Part shown: piece after piece, positions 16,578 through 26,147 of the stretch
Layout: each line of letters opens with the position of its first letter
Position numbering within the stretch: the stretch's first letter is position 1
Assembly (NCBI RefSeq): GCF_019297855.1
Contig: NZ_CP079194.1
Span: 1,041,501-1,105,500, forward strand
DNA from: Gymnodinialimonas ceratoperidinii
GTDB taxonomy: Bacteria; Pseudomonadota; Alphaproteobacteria; Rhodobacterales; Rhodobacteraceae
Direction: 5' to 3'
DNA length: 64,000 nt
The notes under the pieces: model-generated
What the model saw: the letters and a program-made list of their open reading frames with translations, nothing else
Databases searched by the model: none
Told to the model about the DNA's origin: nothing
Made by a program: the position numbers and the translations under genes

Positions 16578-16976
16578 TCAGGGCTTGATGTAGGCCGTTG
16601 CCTCGATCTCCAGCAGCGCGTCGTCTTCCACGAGGCCTGCCACGATCAGCATCGACATGGCCGGGAAGTGACGCCCCAGAACCTTGCGATAGACCTGACC
16701 CACTTCGCGTTGCCGCGCGATGTATTCCGCCTTGTCGATCACGAACCACGTCAGGCGGGTGATATCCTCGACCTTGCCGCCCGCCGCCGTCACCACGTCC
16801 ACGATGTTGCGCAGGGCCTGCTCCATCTGGCCGATGAAATCATGGGAGGTGAACTCCTGCGCGGCGTTCCAGCCGATCTGCCCGCCGATGTAGAGCGTGC
16901 CGTCCGCGGCGAGGATGCCGTTGGCGTAGCCTTTGGCAGGCGCCCAACCGTCGGGTTGAATGGTGGTATGTGTCAT
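16578..16976 (-). CDS. RidA-family protein, possibly 2-aminomuconate-deaminase-like
   Basis: 132 residues of the YjgF/YER057c/UK114 fold: NGILAADGTLYIGGQIGWN, QMEQALRNIVDVVTAAGGKVEDITRLTWFV and the C-terminal ALLEIEATAYIKP. Members hydrolyse imines or enamines, and some act in aminoaromatic degradation as 2-aminomuconate deaminases. Here the segment PAMSMLIVAGL aligns with the usual P-x-R-S-x-V element, so the conserved Arg of true RidA appears to be Met. It is the last gene of the aromatic operon, three bases after the thioesterase, and could remove the amino nitrogen from a pathway intermediate (inference). Confidence 0.8.
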   Translation of the reverse strand: MTHTTIQPDGWAPAKGYANGILAADGTLYIGGQIGWNAAQEFTSHDFIGQMEQALRNIVDVVTAAGGKVEDITRLTWFVIDKAEYIARQREVGQVYRKVLGRHFPAMSMLIVAGLVEDDALLEIEATAYIKP

Positions 16977-16979
16977 GGG

Positions 16980-17387
16980 TCAGCTCCGGATATAGGGCGT
17001 TAGGGCATCGCGCATCGGGTCGGTCCATGGCTTGGGGCGCCCGGATGCGTCGATATGGACAAGGGTCAGGGTGGCAGAGAAGCGGCGCTCGGCCCCTGCA
17101 TCGGCGGTGATCGCGATGCCGAGGCTGGCGGTGCCGAGCTGCGTCAGCTCCAACGTCAGCTTAAGATGATCGCCGTGCCGGCTCGGGGCCGGAAACGCCG
17201 TCTCGATCTGGACGGTGGGCACGCCGCCGCTCTCGAGTATCTTCTCGAACGGGAAGCCCGCATGGTCGAAGAACGCCTCGACGCAGTCGTTGATCATCTC
17301 GAAATAGCGCGGATAGAAGACGACGCCCGCCGGGTCGCAGTGCTTGAAAAGCACCTTCTGGGGCAGGGTGAATTGGCGATGGGTCAC
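16980..17387 (-). CDS. Hotdog-fold acyl-CoA thioesterase (4-hydroxybenzoyl-CoA type)
   Basis: 135 residues. FKHCDPAGVVFYPRYFEMIND near residue 15 is the signature of 4-hydroxybenzoyl-CoA-type thioesterases, with the catalytic Asp in HCDPAG. It hydrolyses acyl- or aroyl-CoA. The start is a GTG at 17387 that overlaps the ligase stop (GTGA). In this operon it may release CoA from dead-end aromatic CoA esters; that role is inferred. Confidence 0.85.
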   Translation of the reverse strand: MTHRQFTLPQKVLFKHCDPAGVVFYPRYFEMINDCVEAFFDHAGFPFEKILESGGVPTVQIETAFPAPSRHGDHLKLTLELTQLGTASLGIAITADAGAERRFSATLTLVHIDASGRPKPWTDPMRDALTPYIRS

Positions 17388-19000
17388 GGCTGCTCCTTCA
17401 GCAGGAAGCGCTGGATCTTGCCGGTCTGCGTCTTCGGCAGCGCCTCCACGAAGCGCACGTCACGCGGGTACTTGAACGGGGCAATCGTGGCCTTCACGTG
17501 GTCCTGCAACGCTTTCACCATCTCGGGCGAAGGCTTGGCATCGTTTAGAACCACATGGGCCTGCACGATCATCCCGCGCTCTTCCGACGGCGCACCGACA
17601 ACCGCACATTCCGCGACCGCGGGATGCGACAGCAGGGCGGCCTCGACCTCGGGGCCGGCGATATTGTAGCCGGAGGAGACGATCATATCGTCGTTGCGCG
17701 CGGCGAAATGCAGGTAGCCGTCCTCATCCATCGTGAAGGCGTCGCCCGAGATGTTCCAGCCGTCCAGCACGTAGTTGGCCTGCCGGTCGTCGTTCATGTA
17801 GCGGCAGCCGGTGGGGCCGCGCACGGCGAGGCGCCCGACGGTGCCCCGGGGCACCTCCTTGCCCTCTTCGTCGATGATCTTCGCCTCGTAGCCCGTGACC
17901 GGGCGGCCGGTGCAGGCGGGACGGTGATCGTCGAAGCGGTTGGAGATGAAGATATGCAGCATCTCGGTCGCGCCGATGCCGTCCAGCATCGGTTTGCCGG
18001 TCTTGCGCATCCATTCGTCATAGACGGGGGCGGGCAGGGTCTCTCCGGCGGAGACGGCGGCACGCAGGCTGCTGAGGTCCGCGCCCTCGTCCATCGCCGA
18101 CAGCATGGCACGGTAGGCGGTGGGGGCGGTGAAGCAGACGGTGGCCTTATATTTCTCGATGATCTCGATCATGTTGGGCGGCGAGGCCGTCTCCAGCAGG
18201 GTCGCCGTGGCCCCGAAGCGCAGCGGAAAGATCGCGAGGCCGCCGAGCCCGAAGGTGAAGGCCAACGGCGGCGAGCCCACGAAGACATCGTCCGGCGTCA
18301 CGCCCAGAACCTCGCGCGCATAGCCGTCGGCGATGATCAACAGGTCGCGGTGAAAATGCATCGTGGCCTTGGGCGAACCCGTGGTGCCCGAGGTGAAGCC
18401 CAGAAGCGCCACGTCCTCGCGGCCCGTAGCCACGGCGTCGAACTGCACTGGTTTCTCCAGCGCCAGACGGTCCAGCTCGGCATCGTGGTTGGAGGTGCCG
18501 TCAAAGCCGATCACATGGGTGAGCGTCTCGCATTGTGCGGCGGAGCCCTCCATCTCCTCCATCAGCCGGGTGTCGCAAAGCGCGTGGGTGATCTGCGCCT
18601 TCTCCACGATCTGCGCCAGCTCCGTGGCCCGCAGCATCGGCATGGTGTTGACCACGACGGCGCCGACCTTGGTGGCGGCCAGCCAGCAGGCCACCATCGC
18701 GGGGTTGTTGGCCGAGCGGATCAGCACCCGATTGCCGGGCACGACGCCCAGATCCTCGACCAGCACATGGGCGAGGCGGTTGGTCCAGTCGGTCAGCTCC
18801 TTGTAGGTCCGCCGCCGCCCGTTGCCGATCAGCGCGGTGCGGTCGCCGAAGCCCTTGGCGACCATCGCGTCGGTCAGCTCCACACCGACGTTGAGCGTGT
18901 CCGGATAGTCGAAACCCTCCAACAAGAAGTCCGGCCATTGGTCTTCGGGCGGAAGGTTATCGCGGGAGAAGGTATCGGTATGGGCGCTGGCGCTTAACAT
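17384..19000 (-). CDS. Aromatic acid-CoA ligase, probably 2-aminobenzoate-CoA ligase
   Basis: 538 residues of the AMP-forming acyl-CoA synthetase family. Motifs: LLGFTSGTTGSPKATMHFHR (P-loop), DGIGATEMLHIFISN (A5), GDAFTMDEDGYLHFAARNDD (A7-A8) and KTQTGKIQRFLLK (catalytic Lys of A10). IGATEMLHIF is of the benzoate-CoA-ligase type. Together with the downstream ring monooxygenase/reductase it points to 2-aminobenzoate (anthranilate) or a hydroxybenzoate as substrate. The ATG follows a 30-codon ORF by three bases and has only a weak ribosome binding site, so translation may be coupled to that ORF. Confidence 0.85.
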   Translation of the reverse strand: MLSASAHTDTFSRDNLPPEDQWPDFLLEGFDYPDTLNVGVELTDAMVAKGFGDRTALIGNGRRRTYKELTDWTNRLAHVLVEDLGVVPGNRVLIRSANNPAMVACWLAATKVGAVVVNTMPMLRATELAQIVEKAQITHALCDTRLMEEMEGSAAQCETLTHVIGFDGTSNHDAELDRLALEKPVQFDAVATGREDVALLGFTSGTTGSPKATMHFHRDLLIIADGYAREVLGVTPDDVFVGSPPLAFTFGLGGLAIFPLRFGATATLLETASPPNMIEIIEKYKATVCFTAPTAYRAMLSAMDEGADLSSLRAAVSAGETLPAPVYDEWMRKTGKPMLDGIGATEMLHIFISNRFDDHRPACTGRPVTGYEAKIIDEEGKEVPRGTVGRLAVRGPTGCRYMNDDRQANYVLDGWNISGDAFTMDEDGYLHFAARNDDMIVSSGYNIAGPEVEAALLSHPAVAECAVVGAPSEERGMIVQAHVVLNDAKPSPEMVKALQDHVKATIAPFKYPRDVRFVEALPKTQTGKIQRFLLKEQP

Positions 19001-19003
19001 GGC

Positions 19004-19096
19004 TTACTCGCTTGCGTTGCGGGGCAGGAAGCCGCCGGATTGAAGGGTCTGGGCCGCAGGGAAGGGCGCTGTGAGGCCGGTCATCGGATCGTTCAT
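19004..19096 (-). CDS. 30-residue small protein inside the aromatic operon
   Basis: ATG at 19096 with a near-consensus ribosome binding site (AAGGAGG, six bases from the start) and a TAA stop three bases before the ligase ATG. The peptide begins MNDPMTGLTAPFPAAQ and ends LPRNASE, with no Cys, no membrane segment and no known family. It fills nearly all of the only sizeable gap in an otherwise overlapping operon. It may be a functional microprotein, or a coupling leader that brings ribosomes to the ligase start. It is shorter than common gene-calling cut-offs. Confidence 0.6.
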   Translation of the reverse strand: MNDPMTGLTAPFPAAQTLQSGGFLPRNASE

Positions 19097-19120
19097 GGGG
19101 CGCCTCCTTCGCGGCGGGTC

Positions 19121-20257
19121 TCAGTGACCCAGGGTTTGTCGTGCGATGATCACGCGCTGGACGTCGGACGCGCCCTCGTAGATGCGCAAGGCACGGATTT
19201 CGCGGTAAAGTTTCTCGACCGTCTCACCCGAGCGGACACCGTCTCCGCCGTGCAGCTGCACCGCCTTGTCGATGACCTCCTGCGCGTGGTCGGTGGCGAA
19301 AAGCTTTGCCATCGCCGCCTCGCGGGTGATCCGCGGCGCGCCGCTGTCCTTGGTCCAGGCTGCGCGGTAGACCAGCAGGGCCGAGGCGTCGATGTCCACC
19401 GCCATGTCGGCGATATGCCCCTGCACCATTTGCAAATCCGAGAGCGGCGCGCCCTGCACGTGACGCGCGGTGACGCGGGCCACCGCCTCGTCCAGCGCGC
19501 GGCGGGCAAAGCCAAGCGCGGCGGCGGCCACGGTGGAGCGGAAGACGTCCAGCACCGCCATGGCGATCTTGAAGCCCGCGCCGCTCTCGCCGATGCGGGC
19601 GCTTTCGGGGATGCGGCAGTCGCTGAAATCCAGCGTCGCCAGCGGATGGGGCGCGATGGTGTCGAGCCGTTCCGCGATGGTCAGGCCGGGCGTATCGGCG
19701 GGCACCACGAAGGCCGAAAGACCGCGCGCCCCCGGCGCATCACCGGTGCGGGCGAAGACGGTGTAGACATCGGCGATGCCACCATTGCTGATCCATGTCT
19801 TCTGGCCGTTCAACACGTAATGCGCGCCGTCGCGCGTCGCCGTCATGGTGGAGTTCGCCACGTCCGAGCCCGATTGCGGCTCGGTCAGCGCAAAGGCCGA
19901 GATCGCACGTCCCGCGCGGGTCTGGGGCAGCCATGCGTCCTTCTGCGCGTCACTGCCGAAAAGCGAGATCGCCCCGGTGCCAAGCCCCTGCATCGCGAAA
20001 GCAAAATCGGCCAACCCGTCGTGGCGCGCCAAGGTCTCGCGCGCGAGGCAGAGGGTGCGCACGTCAAGCGTGCCGTCGGGACTGGCGGTGCGTTGCAAAA
20101 TGCCCGCCTCGCCAAGGGTCGTGACCAGCGTGCGGCAGGCCGCGTCGGTATCGCCGTGGTCGATGTTCAGCCCTGCGGCCACCTCTTCGACCTGCGCGGC
20201 CCAGTCCCGGTGCGCGGGGTCGAAGAACGGCCAGTGGAGGAAGGATTGATCAGCCAT
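19121..20257 (-). CDS. Acyl-CoA dehydrogenase
   Basis: 378 residues of the FAD-dependent acyl-CoA dehydrogenase family: [20 protein letters not shown] (FAD/substrate loop), [37 protein letters not shown], and [18 protein letters not shown] with the catalytic Glu in YEGAS. It introduces an alpha-beta double bond into a CoA thioester. Its start overlaps the crotonase stop (TGATG). In this operon it should act on the alicyclic CoA product of the monooxygenase/reductase. Confidence 0.88.
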   Translation of the reverse strand: MADQSFLHWPFFDPAHRDWAAQVEEVAAGLNIDHGDTDAACRTLVTTLGEAGILQRTASPDGTLDVRTLCLARETLARHDGLADFAFAMQGLGTGAISLFGSDAQKDAWLPQTRAGRAISAFALTEPQSGSDVANSTMTATRDGAHYVLNGQKTWISNGGIADVYTVFARTGDAPGARGLSAFVVPADTPGLTIAERLDTIAPHPLATLDFSDCRIPESARIGESGAGFKIAMAVLDVFRSTVAAAALGFARRALDEAVARVTARHVQGAPLSDLQMVQGHIADMAVDIDASALLVYRAAWTKDSGAPRITREAAMAKLFATDHAQEVIDKAVQLHGGDGVRSGETVEKLYREIRALRIYEGASDVQRVIIARQTLGH

Positions 20258-21057
20258 CAGTTGCCCTCGAACGCAGGTTTTTCCTTCGCAACGAAGGCGT
20301 TATAGGCGCGCTCGAAATCGCCGGTCTGCATGCAGATCGCCTGGGCCTGGGCCTCGGCCTCGATCGCCTGCTCGATCGACATCGACCATTCCTGCACCAG
20401 CATCGTCTTGGTCATCATGTGGGCAAAGTTCGGCCCCGCCGCGATCCGGGCGGCCATGGTCTGGGCCTCGGCCTCCAAATCGTCGGCTGCCACCAGCTTG
20501 TTGTGGAAGCCCCAGGCGTGGCCCTCCTCGGCGCTCATCGAGCGGCCGGTGTAGAGCAGCTCCGCCGCGCGGCCCTGGCCGATGATCCGGGGCAGGATCG
20601 CGCAAGCGCCCATGTCGCAGCCCGCCAGCCCGACGCGGGTGAAGAGGAAGGCGGTTTTCGCCTCGGGCGTGGCGATGCGCATGTCGGCGGCCATGGCGAT
20701 GATCGCGCCGGCACCCACGCAGATGCCGTCGATCGCCGCGATGACAGGCTTGCCGCAGTTCACGATCGCCTTGACCAGATCACCGGTCATCCGGGTGAAG
20801 GCCAAAAGCTCCTTCATCGTCATCTTCGTCAACGGCCCGATGATGTCGTGCACGTCGCCGCCCGAGCTGAAGTTGCCGCCGTTCGAGGCAAAGACCACGG
20901 CGTTGACCTCGTCGGAATAGTGCAGGTCGCGGAACCAGTCGCGCAGCTCGGCATAGCTGTCGAAGGTCAGCGGGTTCTTGCGGTCCGGCCGGTCGAGCGC
21001 GATGGTCGCGATCCCGTCGGTGATCTCGCATTTGAAGTGGGTGACGTCGGTGCGCAT
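20257..21057 (-). CDS. Enoyl-CoA hydratase/isomerase (crotonase) family protein
   Basis: 266 residues. [20 protein letters not shown] is the first oxyanion-hole strand and [19 protein letters not shown] the second, with [19 protein letters not shown] following. The usual Pro-Glu of the hydratase active site (…QPEI…) is replaced around LAGCDMGA, so the reaction may be ring hydrolysis or isomerisation rather than simple hydration. It overlaps both neighbours by one base, so it is co-translated. A role in opening or hydrating the alicyclic intermediate is inferred. Confidence 0.83.
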   Translation of the reverse strand: MRTDVTHFKCEITDGIATIALDRPDRKNPLTFDSYAELRDWFRDLHYSDEVNAVVFASNGGNFSSGGDVHDIIGPLTKMTMKELLAFTRMTGDLVKAIVNCGKPVIAAIDGICVGAGAIIAMAADMRIATPEAKTAFLFTRVGLAGCDMGACAILPRIIGQGRAAELLYTGRSMSAEEGHAWGFHNKLVAADDLEAEAQTMAARIAAGPNFAHMMTKTMLVQEWSMSIEQAIEAEAQAQAICMQTGDFERAYNAFVAKEKPAFEGN

Positions 21058-21533
21058 CAGGCGTTTCCTCCAGAGTGAAGCTTGGCTTCAAGTTGTTCGA
21101 GCCGCGCGCCGATATCGGCGGCCTCTTCGGCGGCAAAGCCCTCCAGCATGGAGTCGATCCATGCCTCGTGGGCGCTGGCCTGCCTCTCAAATTCCTCAAC
21201 ACCCCGTTGCGTCAGCCGCACGACCGAGGCGCGTCGGTCACCGGGCACGGGCACGCGGACAAGGAAGCCGTCCTCGGCCAGCCGGTCGACGATGCCCGTG
21301 ACGTTGCCGTTGGAGACCCGCAGGACACCGGAGAGCTGGCTCATCTTGAGCCCGTCCTCGAAGCGCGAGAGCGCGGCCATCACGTCGAAGCGCGGCAGGG
21401 TCGTGGCAAACTCCTCGCGCAGGTTTTCGCGCAGCACCGTCTCGATCGAGCGGCTGGTCTTAAGCAGCCGCAACCAGAGCCGGAGGCGCTCCTTCGAGGG
21501 TGGGGCGAGAACTTCGGGAGAGGGCTGCCGCAT
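21057..21533 (-). CDS. MarR-family regulator of the aromatic operon
   Basis: 158 residues with a winged helix: [45 protein letters not shown], then the wing [18 protein letters not shown]. MarR regulators of aromatic pathways usually repress until the aroyl-CoA ligand binds. It is encoded within the operon, overlapping the SDR stop and the crotonase start by one base each. An inverted repeat in the divergent promoter at 24609-24639 is the obvious candidate operator (inference). Confidence 0.87.
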   Translation of the reverse strand: MRQPSPEVLAPPSKERLRLWLRLLKTSRSIETVLRENLREEFATTLPRFDVMAALSRFEDGLKMSQLSGVLRVSNGNVTGIVDRLAEDGFLVRVPVPGDRRASVVRLTQRGVEEFERQASAHEAWIDSMLEGFAAEEAADIGARLEQLEAKLHSGGNA

Positions 21534-22264
21534 CAGATTTCGCCTCCGGACAGGCTCAGCGTGTGGCCGTTGACCGAGCGGGCCGCATCGGAACAGAGCC
21601 AGAGCGCCGTTGCCGCCACTTCCTCGGGTTGGATGAACCGACCTTGCGGGTTGCTTTTCACCAGCGATTTGCGCGCATCCTCGGCGCTCATCCCGGTGGT
21701 CGCCACGATGTTCTCCACCGATTGGTCCAGCAGCGGCGTCTCGATGAAGCCGGGGCAGATCGCGTTCACGGTGATCCCGGTCCGCGCCAGTTCCAGCGAC
21801 AGGGCGCGGGTCAGCCCGACGACGCCGTGTTTCGCCGCGCAATAGCCCGCGACATAGGGAAAACCCTTCAGCCCGGCGGTCGAGGCGATGGCGATCATCC
21901 GCCCGCCGCCCGCGGCCTTCATGTCGGGCAGGGCGGCCTGCCAGACGTTGAAGACGCCCAGGACGTTCACGTCGAGCATCCCGTGCAGGTCCGCGGGCGT
22001 CATCTTCGCGAAGGGCTTGGACGTCGCCGCGCCCGCGTTGGCGATCACCATGGTGACCGGACCGTGCTGCGCGCGGGCCAACTCGAACGCCGCGGCAACC
22101 TGCTCGGCATCGGTCACGTCGCAGATCTGGTAGGACAATCCCTGCGCCTGCAGGGGCGCCTCGCGCCGGCCCATGATGGTGACGGTGTATCCGGCGGCAG
22201 CGAATTGCTGCGCCGTTTCTGCGCCCACGCCCGAGCCGCCGCCGGTGATCACGACATGGCTCAT
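21533..22264 (-). CDS. SDR-family oxidoreductase, 3-hydroxyacyl-CoA dehydrogenase type
   Basis: 243 residues of classical [19 protein letters not shown] (cofactor loop), [18 protein letters not shown] with the catalytic Ser, and [15 protein letters not shown] with Tyr-x-x-x-Lys. It probably oxidises a hydroxy intermediate to a ketone using NAD(P). The ATG at 22264 overlaps the monooxygenase stop (ATGA); an upstream extension in the same frame has no start signal and is rejected. It is second in the operon. Confidence 0.87.
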   Translation of the reverse strand: MSHVVITGGGSGVGAETAQQFAAAGYTVTIMGRREAPLQAQGLSYQICDVTDAEQVAAAFELARAQHGPVTMVIANAGAATSKPFAKMTPADLHGMLDVNVLGVFNVWQAALPDMKAAGGGRMIAIASTAGLKGFPYVAGYCAAKHGVVGLTRALSLELARTGITVNAICPGFIETPLLDQSVENIVATTGMSAEDARKSLVKSNPQGRFIQPEEVAATALWLCSDAARSVNGHTLSLSGGEI

Positions 22265-24555
22265 ACCTGACCCACCATTTCTGCCGCCCGGTCCGCCAGA
22301 CGCCACGCCTGGTCGCGGCCCGCCTCGTAGGGTTGCGGCCAGTTTTCCTGCCGATCGCCGAGCGCGGTGGCCGCGTGCAGCGTCCAATAAGGATCAGCCA
22401 GGTGCGGACGCGCGAGGCAGACCAGATCCGCGCGGCCCGCCATGAGGATCGAGTTCACGTGGTCGGCCTCGTAGATATTGCCGACCGCCATCGTCTTGAT
22501 GCCGGCCTCGTTGCGAATGCGGTCCGAAAACGGCGTCTGGAACATCCGGCCGTAGACCGGCTGCGCCTCGGTCGAGGTCTGGCCCGCCGACACGTCGATG
22601 ATATCCGCGCCGTGGGCCTCGAACATCTTCGCAATCTCCACGGCATCCTCCGCCGTGATGCCCTCGTCCCCGGCCCAGTCGCTGGCCGAAATCCGCACCG
22701 ACATGGGCTTTTGCTCGGGCCAGACAGCGCGCATCGCGTCGAAGACCTCCAGCGGGTAGCGCATCCGGTTCTCGAGGCTGCCGCCGTATTCATCCTCGCG
22801 CCGGTTCGACAGCGGCGAGATGAACGAGGAAATCAGGTAGCCGTGGGCGGCGTGCAATTCGATCATGTCGAAACCCGCGCGCTCGGCCATCTCGGCGGCG
22901 GCGACGAACTCGGCCTTCACTTGGTCCATCTGGGCGCGGTTCATCGCCTCGGGCACCGCGTTCTCCTCCGACCACGGGATGTCCGAGGCCGACAGGATCG
23001 GCCAATTGCCATCTTCCAGCGGCTTGTCCATCCCCTCCCACCCCACGCGGGTAGAGCCCTTGCGGCCGGAATGCCCGATCTGGCAGCAGATCTTCGCCTC
23101 GGTCTCATTGTGGACGAAGTCGGTCAGACGGCGCCACGCGGCCTCGTGCTCGGGAGCATAGAGGCCAGGGCAGCCGGGCGTGATGCGGCCCTCGGGCGAG
23201 ACGCAGGTCATCTCCGTATAGACCAGCCCCGCACCGCCCTTGGCGCGCTCGCCGTAATGGATCAGGTGCCAGTCGGTCGGCGTGCCGTCGACGGCCTTGT
23301 ATTGCGCCATGGGCGAGACGACGATCCGGTTCTTCAGCTTCATGTCGCGCAGCGCGAAGGGGGCGAACATCGGCGCGCGGGCCGGGGAGGTCGCATCGCC
23401 CCCCGCCTGTTCCATGAACCATGCCTCCGCCGAGCCGAGCCATTCCGGATCGCGGGTGCGCAGGTTCTCGTGGCTGATCCGCTGCGACCGGGTCAGCATG
23501 GAGTAATTCAGCTGCACCGGGTCGAGGTGCAGGTAACGCTCGACGTCCTCGAACCATTCGACGGAGTTGCGCGCCGCCGATTGCAGGCGCAGCACTTCCA
23601 GCCGCCGCTCGTCCTCGTAATTGGCAAAGGCCTCTTCCAGCGTCGGCTTCTCGGTAATGTCGTCGGCCAGCGCGATCGCGCTCTCCAGCGCCAGCTTGGT
23701 GCCGGACCCGATGGAGAAATGCGCCGTCGCCGAGGCGTCGCCCAGAAGCACCACGTTCTCGTGGCTCCACTTCTCGCAGAGCACGCGCGGGAACTGGATC
23801 CAGGCAGAGCCGCGAATGTGGTTGGCGTTGGTCATCAAAGCGTGGCCATCCAGATGATCGCGGAAGATCTCCTCGCAGACGGCGATGCTTTCCTGCTGGC
23901 TCATCTCGCCGAAACCGTAGGCATCGAAGGTCTTCTGGCTGCACTCCACGATAAACGTCGCCGTGTCATCGTCGAACTGGTAGGCATGGGCCCAGACCCA
24001 CCCCTTGGGCGTGTCCTCGAATATGAAGGTGAAGGCATCGTCGAAGCGCTGGTGGGTGCCAAGCCAGACGAACTGGCACTTGCGGGTATCGACGTCGGGC
24101 TTGAAGGCGTCGGCAAACTCCATCCGCGTCTTGGAGTTCAGCCCGTCGCAGGCCACCACGATGTCGTAGTCATCCTTGTAGGCCGAGGCCGAGGCGATCT
24201 CGGTCTGGAACTGCAGATCGACGCCCAACTCCCGCGCGCGGTCCTGCAGGATCAGCAGTAGCTTCTTGCGTCCGATCCCGCAGAAACCATGGCCGCTGGA
24301 CACGAGTTTCTGGCCTTGATGGTGCAAAGCCACGTCATCCCAATAGGCGAAATTCTCGCGGATCACGGCGGCGCTCTTGGCGTCGTTTTTCGACAGGTTA
24401 TCAAGTGTTTCGTCAGACAGGACGACGCCCCAACCGAAGGTGTCATCCGCCTTGTTGCGCTCGAACACGGTGATCTCGGCTTGCGGATTGCGAAGCTTCA
24501 TCGAGATCCCAAAGTAGAGGCCAGCCGGGCCGCCTCCAAGACAAGCAATACGCAT
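22261..24555 (-). CDS. Bifunctional FAD monooxygenase / FMN oxidoreductase (2-aminobenzoyl-CoA or salicylyl-CoA type)
   Basis: 764 residues in two parts. The first ~380 are an aromatic-hydroxylase-like FAD domain ([49 protein letters not shown]). From about 385 on there is an Old Yellow Enzyme-type barrel ([66 protein letters not shown]). This fusion is known from 2-aminobenzoyl-CoA monooxygenase/reductase, which hydroxylates and then reduces the ring, and is also annotated as bifunctional salicylyl-CoA 5-hydroxylase. It is the first gene of the operon. ATG 24555 begins the FAD fingerprint; the longer frame crosses the promoter. Confidence 0.9.
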   Translation of the reverse strand: MRIACLGGGPAGLYFGISMKLRNPQAEITVFERNKADDTFGWGVVLSDETLDNLSKNDAKSAAVIRENFAYWDDVALHHQGQKLVSSGHGFCGIGRKKLLLILQDRARELGVDLQFQTEIASASAYKDDYDIVVACDGLNSKTRMEFADAFKPDVDTRKCQFVWLGTHQRFDDAFTFIFEDTPKGWVWAHAYQFDDDTATFIVECSQKTFDAYGFGEMSQQESIAVCEEIFRDHLDGHALMTNANHIRGSAWIQFPRVLCEKWSHENVVLLGDASATAHFSIGSGTKLALESAIALADDITEKPTLEEAFANYEDERRLEVLRLQSAARNSVEWFEDVERYLHLDPVQLNYSMLTRSQRISHENLRTRDPEWLGSAEAWFMEQAGGDATSPARAPMFAPFALRDMKLKNRIVVSPMAQYKAVDGTPTDWHLIHYGERAKGGAGLVYTEMTCVSPEGRITPGCPGLYAPEHEAAWRRLTDFVHNETEAKICCQIGHSGRKGSTRVGWEGMDKPLEDGNWPILSASDIPWSEENAVPEAMNRAQMDQVKAEFVAAAEMAERAGFDMIELHAAHGYLISSFISPLSNRREDEYGGSLENRMRYPLEVFDAMRAVWPEQKPMSVRISASDWAGDEGITAEDAVEIAKMFEAHGADIIDVSAGQTSTEAQPVYGRMFQTPFSDRIRNEAGIKTMAVGNIYEADHVNSILMAGRADLVCLARPHLADPYWTLHAATALGDRQENWPQPYEAGRDQAWRLADRAAEMVGQV

Positions 24556-24608
24556 GTTCGACCCACTCTCTTGTTCCGTTGGGTCGAGGCTACGAAGAGG
24601 CAGAATGT

Positions 24609-24639
24609 ATTTCAAGCAAAAATATTTTATACTTGAAAT
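24609..24639. promoter_or_regulatory. Inverted repeat operator in the divergent aromatic promoter
   Basis: ATTTCAAG (24609-24616) and CTTGAAAT (24632-24639) form a perfect 8-bp inverted repeat around a 15-base AT-rich core. It sits midway between the monooxygenase ATG (24555) and the glutaryl-CoA dehydrogenase start (24693), so one bound regulator could control both. The MarR protein in the operon is the likely binder (inference). Confidence 0.6.
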
Positions 24640-24692
24640 AAATGAACGTCGCTTCTACCAATTTCTGGATCATTAAGTGTTGGAGAGATCCC

Positions 24693-25922
24693 GTGAACCA
24701 GATGACCCCTTCAAAATCGGGCCCCGAAGCCGCCCGCGCGAAACCTGCGGCGTTGGTCTGGGACGATCCGTTCCTGCTGGAGAACCAGCTGAACGAAGAG
24801 GAGCGGATGATCCGCGACTCGGCGCGCGCCTATTGCCAGGAAGCGCTCGGCGCGCGGGTGGTGATGGCCAACCGGCACGAGACGTTCGATCGCGAGATCA
24901 TGACCGAGATGGGCGACATGGGCCTGCTCGGCGCGACCATCCCCGAGGAATACGGCGGCATCGGGGCGAACTACGTCTCCTACGGCCTCGTCGCGCGTGA
25001 GGTGGAGCGGGTCGACAGCGGTTACCGCTCGGCCATGTCGGTGCAGAGCTCCCTCGTGATGCACCCGATCTTCGCCTATGGCACCGAGGCGCAGCGCCAG
25101 AAATATCTGCCCGAGCTGGCCTCGGGCCGCATGGTCGGCTGCTTCGGCCTGACCGAGCCCGATCACGGCTCGGACCCCGGCTCGATGGTGACGCGGGCCA
25201 AGCCGGTCGACGGCGGATACTCGATCTCGGGCGCCAAGAACTGGATCACCAACTCGCCCATCGCCGATGTCTTCATCATCTGGGCCAAGTCCGACGCCCA
25301 TGATGGCAAGATCAAGGGCTTCATCCTCGAGAAGGGCATGAAGGGGCTGAACGCGCCCAAGATCGAGGGCAAGTTCTCGCTCCGCGCCTCGATCACCGGG
25401 ATGATCCAGATGGACGAGGTCTTTGTCCCCGAAGACAACCTTCTGCCCGAAGTCAGCGGCCTCGCCGGCCCCTTCGGCTGCCTCAACCGCGCGCGTTTCG
25501 GCATCGCCTGGGGCGCCATGGGCGCAGCCGAGGCCTGCTTCCACGCGGCCCGCGACTACACGATGGACCGCAAGCAGTTCGGCCGCCCGCTGGCGCAGAC
25601 GCAGCTGATCCAGAAGAAGCTCGCCGACATGCAGGCAGAGATCGCCCTCGGCCTGCAGGGCGCGCTGCAACTGGGCCGCATGTTCGACGATCACACGGCG
25701 CCGGCCGAACTGATCTCGCTGATGAAGCGCAACAACTGCGGCAAGGCCCTCGCCATCGCCCGCGAGGCCCGCGACATGCACGGCGGCAACGGGGTCAGCG
25801 ACGAATACGGCGTCATCCGCCACGTGATGAACCTCGAAGCGGTCAACACCTACGAGGGCACCCACGACGTCCACGCCCTGATCATGGGCCGCGGCATCAC
25901 CGGCCTGCAGGCCTTCGCCTGA
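24693..25922 (+). CDS. gcdH: Glutaryl-CoA dehydrogenase
   Basis: Oxidatively decarboxylates glutaryl-CoA to crotonyl-Co[56 protein letters not shown] and [20 protein letters not shown] match GCDH closely; the last contains the catalytic Glu (YEGT) and is nearly diagnostic. The start is taken as the GTG at 24693, with GGAG ahead of it, giving 409 residues; an ATG three codons later is also possible. It is divergent from the aromatic operon and shares its promoter region, consistent with glutaryl-CoA being a late product of that pathway. It also serves lysine and tryptophan breakdown. Confidence 0.92.
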   Translation: MNQMTPSKSGPEAARAKPAALVWDDPFLLENQLNEEERMIRDSARAYCQEALGARVVMANRHETFDREIMTEMGDMGLLGATIPEEYGGIGANYVSYGLVAREVERVDSGYRSAMSVQSSLVMHPIFAYGTEAQRQKYLPELASGRMVGCFGLTEPDHGSDPGSMVTRAKPVDGGYSISGAKNWITNSPIADVFIIWAKSDAHDGKIKGFILEKGMKGLNAPKIEGKFSLRASITGMIQMDEVFVPEDNLLPEVSGLAGPFGCLNRARFGIAWGAMGAAEACFHAARDYTMDRKQFGRPLAQTQLIQKKLADMQAEIALGLQGALQLGRMFDDHTAPAELISLMKRNNCGKALAIAREARDMHGGNGVSDEYGVIRHVMNLEAVNTYEGTHDVHALIMGRGITGLQAFA

Positions 25923-25929
25923 GCGGGGT

Positions 25930-25951
25930 GCGCGGAGGTCCGCCTCCGCGC
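25930..25951 (+). terminator. Terminator after glutaryl-CoA dehydrogenase
   Basis: GCGCGGAGG (25930-25938), loop TCCG, CCTCCGCGC (25943-25951): a perfect 9-bp stem followed by CTTCCGATTTCTTC, which is pyrimidine-rich. It starts seven bases after the stop codon. Confidence 0.7.
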
Positions 25952-26136
25952 CTTCCGATTTCTTCTACAAGATCACCGCCCCTCAGTGCAGCGCCTGACT
26001 GGGCAACTCGCCGACTCTCCGTTGACCCGGCGCCTTCTGGGAGAGGGCGGCTAACCCGCGCGGCCCACTCCCGCCACCGTCCGCAAGCCACCCGTTGTCA
26101 CAAAACTTTCACTGGCGCAGCCTCCATACTTCGCAT

Positions 26137-26146
26137 ATTCGCGAAT
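26137..26146 (+). promoter_or_regulatory. Palindrome at the ars operon start, probable ArsR operator
   Basis: ATTCGCGAAT is a perfect 10-bp palindrome ending two bases before the ATG of arsRC. No Shine-Dalgarno sequence precedes that ATG, so the transcript may be leaderless or nearly so, and a repressor bound here would block initiation directly. A possible -10 (CATACT, 26125-26130) lies just upstream. Confidence 0.5.
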
Positions 26147-26147
26147 T

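Noticed and set aside
17555..18997. 480-codon plus-strand frame opposite the CoA ligase
   Set aside because: Low-complexity Gly/Arg/His translation; all adenylate-forming motifs are on the minus strand.
22333..24261. 642-codon plus-strand frame opposite the bifunctional monooxygenase
   Set aside because: Shadow frame with no recognisable domain; both domains of the minus-strand protein are clear.
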